A stretch of 64,000 bases of DNA from Chrysaora quinquecirrha (taxonomy: Eukaryota; Cnidaria; Scyphozoa; Semaeostomeae; Pelagiidae). The stretch is from assembly GCA_014526335.1 (NCBI GenBank), contig JACTAT010000039.1, positions 7,756,377 to 7,820,376 of the forward strand, in the 5' to 3' direction. The position numbers and the translations under genes were made by a program. Shown here one piece after another: positions 35,401 through 47,400 of the stretch (its first letter is position 1; each line of letters opens with the position of its first letter). The notes below the pieces were generated by a model, which was not told the DNA's origin, did not search any database, and saw only the letters and a program-made list of their open reading frames with translations.

Positions 35401-38400
35401 CCTTTCATCTATGGTCTTGGTATGGCAGACACAAGGCAACAAATCGCGATAGAGCTCAGAAAAATGAAAACCGCTGTCGTTGATCTGATCCGAAGTATTT
35501 TCAATCTGTAAACTTTCGTTGACTTTTCATTGTAACTAACTTTAATCAATTTTTTTGGCTCTAATAATGATATTATCGTTGCTTAAATTAAATTACCGAA
35601 TTGAAGCATAATGATGTTTTGAAGTTTGCTCTACGTCAAGCATTAACTTAATGTTAACAAAATTTAAACTAATAATATATATGTAGTGTTTCTATGTGTA
35701 TCTGATATAGAAGAACTGATTGATCACAGCCATTGTCTAATTGGAAGGGTATAATTGTATAAAAATCTAACATTCTGTATGATGTATTGGTTTATAACCA
35801 TTTATGTAGACGGTGAATTGGCATTGTGTTTAAAACACCATTCAGCTTGCCAGATACAGCGGGAAGATCACTAGAATTAATTGAAGGGTCCAAGTGAGAA
35901 AACAATCTCTTTCTGTCTACACAGAATCGGCCTTTCGGTTTTGATGTGGACAGATACCAAAACCCCCAAGTGAAGCAAAGATCTTGCTTTGAAGCAATGA
36001 TTTTTAAACAATCCTCGCTGTAATTTTCTTCGCAATTTGGATTATCGAGTAAGTGTTGTCCTATGGCCAAATCATGTTGGAGGATAGGTTGTTGTTTGGA
36101 CCCACGGGGTGGTTGCTCTCTTTGCCAAAAATTGTCCGTACTAATATTCATCAGCACAATTGAGGAGTGTCAGACGAAAGAAGCTTTAAGTATGTCCAAA
36201 AATGTTTCCGCTGTTTCTTGCAATTTTGAATTTTTTTGGTGTTACAGTTGACATCCGGTATCTCGACTGCCCGCTATCTCGAACATTCGCTATCTCGAAC
36301 GATTTTCCATTTCCCCTCGTTTTGGTATAAGGGTTGTTATAGAAAATCATCTGCTATCTCGAACCCCGTTATCTCGAACATTCGCTGTCTCGAACCATTT
36401 TCGATTTCCCATGGATGAAAACCTGCTCTTTATCTCGAACTTTGCAAGATTTTCTGCTGAACTGGATAAAGAGACAGGCTGAAAATATGTATAAGTTCGC
36501 CTAGCGGAGCGGGAATGGCAGCAGCTAAGTGATATGCTGCCCATGTATACAATAGATGAAGCTGTTCTCTTTAGAGATGTGCTGCATCGCCATTATCTCA
36601 ATTTCACCAATAGTAGGGATGAAAGCAGAGCTTTGACTCCTTATGTAAAAAATACCAGACTTGTTTGATGAAATTTGGGATCAGTAACCCTGTATGTTAA
36701 ATAGGGGTTCCTTTTCTGACTTAAAAACTATAGTTTTTTATATTTATGTGGGGCATCCGTTATTTCGAACATTCATTATCTCGAACAAATTCCAGTTTCC
36801 CTTTAGAGTTCGAGATAGCGGATGTCAACTGTACTTATACTGAAAATACAAAAAGTTATCGTAGATTTAGATATCAGATTTAAAGGTTTTTAACTACAAG
36901 TTTGAATGGTATTAAAGTATGCATAATCTATAACGAATTGATAAATTGGTAGTTCACAATTGATTTGATGTAGCTTGATGTGCTTAGACTTCGTTATTAT
37001 ACTGGTGTATATATGACATACATATACTGTTTGCTTTAAGTAAGAAGCCTTATACATAGCTATGTATATCCATATCTACTTGAATAACTTAAACAAAATC
37101 TAGAATCGGAAGAAAAAGTTTTCAAAGGAAGACATCTTCGAAAGAAAATTTGAAATCGAGTTCCTTTCTTGAAAAGGTGTATTCAGTAACGGCAACTTCG
37201 ACTTTTGTGATAAATCTTCCGGAAGATTAGCCGTTGACTTTTCAACGTGAAGATTTCTTTAAGATATTACTCGGCATTTACTGATATTCATTGTAGTAAA
37301 CAGAAAAAGAGCCGAGGCAGCAGGCCAACAAACAAGTGTGTACTGTTGCCCATGATGGATTGACTGAGCACAGCCGAGGTTCGCTCTTGTCTGCAAAAAT
37401 CAATTACTGCCTACTAATTATCGCACAGCCATTGCTACGCTTCGACAAGAAAGCCGATTAGGAAAATAATTATTATTGCTGCAAGAACTGGGAGCAGAAA
37501 GTCATGAGTGACATCAGAAAAGATCAGCCAACAATACATTTCTAATTCGAAGTCATCTGGAGCTCATGAATCTTTAAGCTTATTCAGAGTGCCTTCTGGT
37601 CTTTAATGCTTATTTTCCCACCAACAAGGCTACATGGGGTAAAATAGTTTTTGCAGTGCTCATTTACTTCAAGACTGGTCGTTGGGAAGTTAGTTTCACT
37701 GTAGCATATATACAATATGAATACAACTAATAAGAGTAGTAGCTATACGCTATTCAACGACACGGCTGTTATAACATATAGCTGTACGAGAAAGACGTCT
37801 GGATCCTTCGCTATTTTTGTGGCATTGATAGCATTTCCAGTGTACTTTCTTATGTTCAAAATTCTTATACAGCGTTTTGACTTGAGGCTCCCTCGTCATA
37901 AGATATTGCTCAGCTTGAACATCTCTGACAGCATTCAAATTGCTTCGATGGCGTTGCTTAATATTCTCAGCTTCATTTTCCAAGTAAAAAGCACTTCAAT
38001 TGGCTGTCAAGTGATTCGAAAATTCTTGGAGTTTTTTGCTATTTCAACCGTCGTTAGTGCAAGCGGAAGCACCCTCCTCTTGTCTTACGAGCGCTACATT
38101 GCATGCATTCACTGCCTGCGATTACATGACATTGTCACCGATAAACTGGTGGACAGAGCGTTGTACTGCATATGGGCAGTTGCTTTCATCTGCGGATTTC
38201 TTGACAAGGACCGATATGAGGCGAATTACACTCTTGTGGCAATTCAACTCACCAAATCAATGAACATCATATACACAAGTGTTGTTCTTACAAGCGCTGC
38301 TGTTCTCACATGTGTTCAAGTTCGCCTGTATCTGCTGTCTCGTAAGAAAATGAAAGTCCTTCCCGCCAATAATTTTGGAGCAGCAGCAGAGGAGAACGAG

Positions 38401-41400
38401 ATGAGAAAAGCTGAAATTAAAGTTGCCATCGTCGCAAGTACAGTTATTGGTTTGTACGTGGTTTCCATGTGTCCGTTGGCCTTCTACATAATATCCGTTG
38501 GTTTTGAGACGAAGAATGATGCCTCAGCATTCAGATTGGTATCTATTATCCTGGCACAAGTAAACACAGTAGCCAATCCTTTCATCTATGGTCTTGGTAT
38601 GGCAGACACAAGGCAACAAATCGCGATAGAGCTCAGAAAAATGAAAACCGCTGTCGTTGATCTGATCCGAAGTATTTTCAATCTGTAAACTTTTGTTGAC
38701 TTTTCACTTTAACTAACTTTAATCAATTTTGTGGGTTCTAATAATGGTATTATCGTTGCTTAAATTAAATTACCGAATTGAAGCATGATGATGTTTTGAA
38801 GTTTGCTTTACGTCAAGCATTAACTTAATGTTAACAAAATTTAAACTAATAATATATATGTAGTGTTTCTATGTGTATCTGATATAGAAGAACTGATTGA
38901 TCACAGCCATTGTCTAATTGGAAGGGTATAATTGTATAAAAATCTAATATTCTGTATGATGTATTGGTTTATAACCATTTATGTAGACGGTGAATTGACA
39001 TCGTGTTTAAGACACCAATCAGCTTACCAGATACAGCGGGTACATCGATAGAATTAATTGAAGGGTCCGAGCGAGAAAACGAACTCTTTCTGTCTACACA
39101 GAACCGGCCTTTCAGTTTTGATGTGGACAGTTCCAAAACCCCTAAGTGAAACAAAGATCTTGCTTTGAAGCAATGATTTTTAAACAATCCTCGCTGTAAT
39201 TTTCTTCGCAATTTGGATTATCGAGTAAGTGTTGTCCTATGGCCAAATCATGTTTGATGATAGGTTATTGTTTGGAACCACGGGGTGGTTGCTCTCTTTG
39301 CCAAAAATTGTCCGTACTAATATTCGTCAGGACAATTGAGGAGTGTCAGACGAGTAAAGCTTTAAGTATGTCCAAAAATGTTTCCGCTGTTTCTTGCAAT
39401 TTTGAATTTTTTTGGTATTACTTATACTGAAAATACAAAAAGTTATCGTAGATTTAGATATCAGATTTAAAGGTTTTTAACTACAAGTTTGAATGGTATT
39501 AAAGTATGCATAATCTATAACGAATTGATAAATTGGTAGTTAACAATTGATTTGATGTAGCTTTATGTGCTTAGACTTTGTTATTATACTGGTGTATATA
39601 TGACATACATATACTGTTTGCTTTAAGTAAGAAGCCTTATACATAGCTATGTATTATCTATAGCTACTTGAATAACTTAAACAAAATCTAGAATCTGAAC
39701 AAAAAGTTTTCGAAGGAAGACATTTTCGAAAGAAAATTTGAAATCGAGTTCCTTTCTTGAAAAGGTGTATTCAGTAACGGCAACTTCGACTTGTGTGATA
39801 AATCTTCCGGAAGAAGATTAGCCATTGACTATTCAACGTGAAGATTTCTTTAAAATTTTATTCGGAATTTACTTGTATTTATCACAGTCAATAGAGAAAG
39901 GCAGGCTAAGACAGTAGGCCAACAAACAAGTGTGTACTGTTGCACATGATGGATTGACTGAGCACAGCCGAGGTACGCTTTTGTCAGCAAAAATCAATTA
40001 CTGCCTACTAATTATCGCACAGCCATTGCTACGGTTCGACGAGAAAGCCGATTAGGAAAATAATTATTATTGCTGCAAGAACTTGGAGCAGAAAATCTGG
40101 AGTGATACCCGAAAAGATCAGCCGACAATACATTTCTAATGAGAAGTCATCTGGAATTCATGAATCTTTAAGCCTATTCAGAGTGCCTTCTGGTCTTTAA
40201 TGCTTATTTTCAAACAAACAAGGCTACATAAAGTAAAATAGTCTTTGCAGTGCTCATTTACTTCAAGGCTGGTCGTTGGAAAGTTTGTTTCACTATAGCA
40301 TATATACGATATGAATACAACTAATAAGAGTAGTAGCTATATGCTATTCAACGATACGGCTGTTATAACATATAGCTGTACGAGAAGGACGTCTGGATCC
40401 TTCGCTATTTTTGTGGCATTGATAACATGTCCAGTGTACTTTCTTATGTTCAAAATTCTTGTACATCGTTTTAACTTGAGGCTCCCTCGTCATAAGATAT
40501 TGCTCAGCTTGAACATCTCTGACAGCATTCAAATTGCTTCGATGGCGTTGCTTAATATTCTCAGCTTCATTTTCAAAGCAAAAAGCACTTCAATTGGCTG
40601 TCAAGTGATTCGAAAATTCTTGGAGTTTTTTGCTATTTCAACCGTTGTTAGTGCAAGCGGAAGCACCCTCCTCTTGTCTTACGAGCGCTACATTGCATGC
40701 ATTCACTGCCTGCGGTTGCATGACATTGTCACCGATAAACTGGTGGACAGAGCGTTGTACTGCATATGGGCAGTTGCTTTCATTTGTGGATTTCTTGACA
40801 AGGACCGATATGAGGCGAATTACACTGCCGTGGCCTTGGTTTTAACTAAATCAATAAGTATCATTTACACTACTGTGGTTATTACAAGCGCTGCTGTTCT
40901 CACATGTGTTCAAGTTCGCCTGTATCTGCTGTCTCGTAAGAAAATGAAAGTCCTTCCCGCCAATAATTTTGGAGCAGCAGCAGAGGAAAACGAGATGAGA
41001 AAAGCTGAAATTAAAGTTGCCGTCGTCGCAAGTACAGTTATTGGTTTTTACGTAGTTTCCATGTGTCCGTTGGCCTTCTACATAATATCCGTTGGTTTTG
41101 AGACGAAGAATGATGCCTCAGCATTCAGATCGGTATTTATTATCCTGACACTAGTAAACACTGTAGCCAATCCTTTCATCTATGGTCTTGGTATGGCAGA
41201 CACAAGGCAACAAATCGTGATAGAGCTCAGAAAAATGAAAACAGCAGTCGTTGATCTGGTCCGAAGTATTTTCAATCTGTAAACTTTCGTTGACTTTTCA
41301 CTTTGAATAACTTTAATCAATTTTGTGGGCTCTAAACATGATATTATCGTTGCCTTATTTAAATTACCGAATTGAAGCATAATGGTGCTTTGAAGTTTGC

Positions 41401-44400
41401 TCTTCGTCAAGCATTAACTTACTGTTAACAAAATTTAAACTAACAATATATAGTGTATATCTATGTGTATCTGATATAGAAGAACTGACTGATCACAGCC
41501 ATGGTCTAATTTGGAAGGGTATAGTTGTATAAAAAAAGCTAATATTCTGTATCATGTATTGGTTTATGACCTTTTATGTAGATGGTGAATTTGCACTGTG
41601 TTTAAAACACCAATCAGTTTCTCAGATACAGCGGGAAAATCACTAGAATGAATTGAAGAGTCCAAGTGAGAAAACAAACTCTTTCTGTCTACACACAACC
41701 GGCCTTTCGGTTTTGGTTGTAGAAAATTTCCAAAACAAGTGAAACAAAGGTCTTGACAATGATTTTTAAACAATCCTCGCTGTAGTTTTCTTTACAATTT
41801 GGGTTATCGAGTAAGTGTTGTCCTACGGCCAAATCATGTTTGAGGCTAGGTTGTTGTTTGGACTAAAGGGGTGGTTGCTCTCTTTGCCGAAAATTGTCCC
41901 TTTTGTTATTATTGACTCAAGTATATAGTATATACTGGTGCATATATGACATACATATACTGTTTGCTTTAAGTAAGAAGCCTTATACATAGCTATGTAT
42001 ATCCATATCTACTTGAATAACTTAAACAAAACAACTTATGTGGATTTAGATATAAGATTAAAAGGTTTTTAACTACAAGTTTGAATGATATTACAGTATG
42101 CGTAATCTATGACGAATGGATGAATTGGTAGTTAACAATAGAATAGCTTTATGTGCTTACTTCGTTATTATTAATGTATATACTGGTGTATATATGACAC
42201 ACAGGTAATGTTTGCTTTAGTAAAGCCTTATACATATCTATTGCCACTTGAATAACTTAAACAAAACAACTTATGTGGATTTAGATATAAGATTAAAAGG
42301 TTTTTAACTCTAAGTTTGAATGATATTACAGTATGCGTAATGTATGACGAATTGATGAATTGGTAGTTAACAACTGGTTAGCTTTATGTGCTTACTTTGT
42401 TGTTATTAATGTATATACTGGTGTATATATCACACACATGTAATGTTTGCTTTAGTAAAGCCTTATACATATCTATTGCCACTTGAATAACTTAAACAAA
42501 ACAACTTATGTGGATTTAGATATAAGATTAAAAGGTTTTTAACTACTAGTTTGAATGATATTACAGTATGCGTAATTTATGACGAATTGATGAATTGGTA
42601 GTTAACAACTGGTTAGCTTTATGTGCTTACTTTGTTATTATTAATGTATATACTGGTGTATATATGACACACAGGTAATGTTTGCTTTAGTAAAGCCTTA
42701 TACATATCTATAGCCACTTGAATAACTTAAACAAAACAACTTATGTGGATTTAGATATAAGATTAAAAGGTTTTTAACTCTAAGTTTGAATGATATTACA
42801 GTATGCGTAATCTATGACGAATTGATGAATTGGTAGTTAACAATTGATTAGCTTTATGTGCTTACTTCGTTGTTATTAATGTATATACTGGTGTATATAT
42901 GACACACATATAATGTTTGCTTTAGTAAAGCCTTATACATATCTATAGCCACTTGAATAACTTAAACAAAACAACTTATGTGGATTTAGATATAAGATTA
43001 AAAGGTTTTTAACTACTAGTTTGAATGATATTATAGTATGCGTAATTTATGACGAATTGATGAATTGGTAGTTAACAATAGATTAGCTTTATGTGCTTAC
43101 TTCGTTATTATTAATGTATATACTGGTATATATATGACGCACATATAATGTTTGCTTTATTAAAGCCTTATACATATTTATTGCCACTTGAATAACTTAA
43201 ACAAAACAACTTATGTGGATTTAGATATAAGATTAAAAGGTTTTTAACTCTAAGTTTGAATGATATTACAGTATGCGTAATCTATGACGAATTGATGAAT
43301 TGGTAGTTAACAATTGATTAGCTTTATGTGCTTACTTCGTTGTTATTAATGTATATACTGGTGTATATATGACACACATATAATGTTTGCTTTAGTAAAG
43401 CCTTATACATATCTATAGCCACTTGAATAACTTAAACAAAACAACTTATGTGGATTTAGATATAAGATTAAAAGGTTTTTAACTACAAGTTTGAATGATT
43501 TTACAGTATGCGTAATCTATGACGAATTGATGAATTGGTAGTTAACAATTGATTAGCTTTATGTGCTTACTTTGTTATTGTTAATGTATATACTGGTGTA
43601 TATATGACACACATATAATGTTTGCTTTAGTAAAGCCTTATACATATCTATTGCCACTTGAATAACTATGACAAAACAACTTATGTGGATTTAGATATAA
43701 GATTAAAAGGTTTTTAACTACAAGTTTGAATGATTTTACAGTATGCGTAATCTATGACGAATTGATGAATTGGTAGTTAACAATTGATTAGCTTTATGTG
43801 CTTACTTTGTTATTATTAATGTATATACTGGTGTATATATGACACACATATAACAAAACAACTTATGTGGATTTAGATATAATAAATCAATTTTATGAAT
43901 GAAAACTTGAAGTTTGAAGGCTGTTATAAACTATGGTGAAGTAAATACTTGGAGCAATCGATGTATATATGCTTACTGTTATTATAATCGAGATATAAAT
44001 GTTTCTTTCTCAAGTCTAAACTAAGTGTAGACATGCTTTCCATCCCATGCTTGCAATGATTAGGCTAACAAAATAAATGCATTGTTGAGAAGTGGGAGGG
44101 TTATTATGTATTTTTGTGATACGTGAACAGTGGTGTTTTTTTAAATGTGAAACGCGAATGAAATAAAAACAATTTCGTGAAACGTGAACGAGTATCAAGC
44201 ATGCAACGTGAAATGCCAAGTTGCAAATGCTTAGCAATACGTTCTTCATGAAATCTCGGTTCTCCGTGAAGCGTGCTGAACCCCCCCCCCCCCTTTCTCT
44301 CTTAGAATACACTGTACTGTACAAAGAGGTACACAGAGGTTAAGGGCTTTCAGGAGCCGTACCTTGCGCTTAGAAAGAGCCTTATTCATGTTAAAAACAT

Positions 44401-47400
44401 TTTAACGGGACATCCAGAAATATTTGGTAGTGGGGATTAGCGGCCAGAGCTTGTTACTTTTCCATGGTTAAACCTGAGGATGGTCGTGCTTTTTGAATAT
44501 TTTTACCTGAGAATGGGTGTGTTTTTTCACAAAGTTCTCCCGAACCACCGCATCATGAGGAAAATGCCCTTTGGCCATTGCATGTTTTCATGTATGGAAC
44601 ATGAATGTTTGTATTGACATTGCGCAGATTCGTAAAATAGCGAATCGAATTCCTCTTGAAAACCTCAGGAGCGAAGCCATGGACCATGGGTCTACAAAAT
44701 ATTTCATTGTCCTCACACCCCTACCAAACAACCAAGAGTGCTTCCTCCGAGCTCTTGGACAAAACATATAGTTCTGTTTTTCTAGGTCCATTGCTTTCAT
44801 TCCCAGTACGTTGGGTACCCCGTAAAGGACGTGGACCTATTGCAAGGCCGTCGGAAGGAATCTCAGACTAGGGGGGGGGTGGGGTAAACAAATGAACATT
44901 ATATGATGACGTAATTATTTTATGACGTCATAATATTTTACGCCCTGTATTGTTCATTATTTAACTAAACAAAAGCAAAAGCAATGAGAGGTTCTTCCCC
45001 ACTTTCTAGCGGGATCGTACTTGCTAGGGTGAAAAACCAAGCAATGATTAGCCTGCGCTCAAATGCAAACTGATGAAACTAGTCGATCAGTAGATTTACT
45101 AAATGATGAGTTTAAAGCTGGGCGCAAACCGTGCCAACATGTTGGCCAGTAGCGCCGCAAAGAATTGTTGGTCAACATGTTGGCACGGTTTGCTACAGAT
45201 GTTGTCCAAACAAACAACATGTTTTTAACGAAAAAAAGTTGGCCAACATTTTTAAACATGTTTCAATATGTTGACCAAAATTTTCATCGGTTTGAGCAGA
45301 ATTGATGTGCTCGTACGTTCTGTTATGTCTCGCACAACGTTTTCAATTTTGGACACCTTGAAATGAGAAATAGATTTAAGCTGGCGGTTTGAGTTGGACC
45401 ACGAGTTTTTTCTTCTTCGTCGTCAACTAAAATGTGCAAACAGATGCCTCCTTTCAATTAGCAAACAGATGCTTCCTTTTCGGCCATGTTTGCAAAAGAT
45501 CATTTTTAGATGACGTCAGCAACCCAAAACATCTCAGATATTATGATGGTATGGCAAAGCGTACCAACATTTTGGCCTATTTTCACCCAAAATGTTGGCA
45601 CTGCCACAGTGCGCGGTTCACAGAGCGCCTAGGAAAGCAAGCCCGCTGTTACAAAAGAGAAAATGAAAATGCTCAAATAATTCAGAAGATTGCTGCATCA
45701 ATTCTTTGCAGACTGTGAATTTTGAATTGTATTCATTCTTTGTTTCAGAAAAACTGACAAAGAGCATAGTTGAGGCTGGCTCAATAAAATCAATAGTGAA
45801 ATACCTGAAGTCAGATAATACGGATTTGCAATTTTGGGCATCGTCATTGCTGTTGAATCTTGCAATGTCATCTGATGATGCCAGAGAAAGTATTATCAAA
45901 GAAGGTGGCATTGGAATACTTTTGGAAATGGCAGTCAAGGAATCTGAAATGCCGCAGATTACATCTCAAGCCTCAAAGACATTGGTTATGCTTGGATTTT
46001 CGAGTGAGTAGTTTCTCTTTTTTGTGAAAGCCCTGACAAAACGTCGACAGCATTATAAACCCAACTTTTGGCACAACTTCTTGTATGTCAGCTGCTGCTG
46101 AAGCATGGGTGGCTAAACGTAGCCGGCATTTCGCGTAACACGAATGGTGGGTGATTTTGGTGAAATGGTGGCTACTTTTGGCCAGGCCTTACGTCTCGCA
46201 CAGAAATTTTTCTTTTCTCTGTATTGCAACTTGCCAGCTAAAGCCTTTGCGAAACGCTACTCTAAACCATCAAACATTTGACCCAGTTTTTTTCTGAATG
46301 TCAGCTGCTGCTGCAAGGCCGGGTTTGCTAAACGTAGACAAGATATCAAGCAACTTTCGTATCAAAAATGAGGTTTTGACTAATGAATCTTGAACTACTG
46401 CGAAATCTCTCTTATTTGGTTTCGTTTGATCTTTTCTTTGTCGATAAATCGATAAAGGATGGATGGCAAAACGAAGCCAACATTCTGAAATGTTTGATGA
46501 ATTTTCGATTCTGATCAAACTTCATCCAACATCACCCAAGATGATATTGGCTCACCCAGCACCAAACGTTGTTATGTTGGTTGAAGTCTTGGCTATTTTT
46601 GCTGCAGTTTAAGCTAAACTTCCGTGGTGCGGCCAAACACGATTTCGGAGAGATCTGTTATCAGTTTTTCTTGTGTGTTTCTGGTATATCAACTATTGAA
46701 ATATAAATCGTTTTGAAACATGGTATAAGAACCTATATTGACTTTTTGCTCTTCACATAAGCGACATTGCGGGTTTTGCTTCAGACCAATGGTGTATTCA
46801 TATCCATATCGTTATACGTTCCTATTAATTTCAGAGGCAACTCTAGACATCACACTAAAATCTGGTGCTGATTCAAGCATGAAAATAGGAGGAAAAGAGT
46901 ACAGCCCCATGAAGTACGGCATCAACATGGTAACTCTGAATTCTCTTGACTTCAAAGTGAGTAAGGGAAGAACATTTGATCCGAGCAACCCAGTGGATGT
47001 TTCTAGACTTACAGAAGCATTGAGCGAATACAGCAGATGTGAGATTATTATGCTGACAACACAAGGAAGTGTTAATTCGTTTATCAAAGGTATTTCTAAG
47101 CACATTCTTTTGCCCTGGCCAAACGATCAAGCATTGTTTGTCAACCATTTGAAATTTGCTCCTCAAGCAAATGTTTTACCGTTTGGCCACGTCGAAAAAC
47201 AATGCTCGTCAAACATTTTTTGCTTGCGTCAAGCAGAAAATGTTTTTGAATTTTTTTCATCTTTTTTGTCAAACATCGTGCAACGAATTCTGCTTATTTA
47301 TGCTTGTCAAGCAAGTTTTGAGATGTGCCCAAACGTTCAAACATTGACTGACAAGCGAATTTCAAATGTTTGATAAACAATGTTTGATCGTTTAGCCATG

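Larger units (their letters stand above)
27734..44213. repeat. Segmental tandem duplication carrying five GPCR copies
   Basis: Blocks share about 300 bp of 5' flank, the GPCR frame, and about 700 bp of 3' flank. Blocks beginning near 27734 and 40006 share flank variants (GGAGTGATACCCGAAAAGAT). Those before copies 3 and 4 share AGTCATGAGTGACATCAG. The first and last blocks also share satellite arrays and the same following sequence up to 32168 and 44213. Confidence 0.85.

Noticed and set aside
28067..41410. Antisense frames across the GPCR genes and conserved minus-strand frames in their 3' flanks (for example 29280-29489, 38969-39211)
   Set aside because: The first are shadows of the receptors. 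The second recur because the flanks are duplicated, and their lengths and starts differ among copies.
45665..45714. Armadillo-like stretch AQIIQKIAASILCRL just before exon 3
   Set aside because: Only 34 nt separate it from exon 3 and the phases do not fit; exon 2 to exon 3 already gives a complete repeat.
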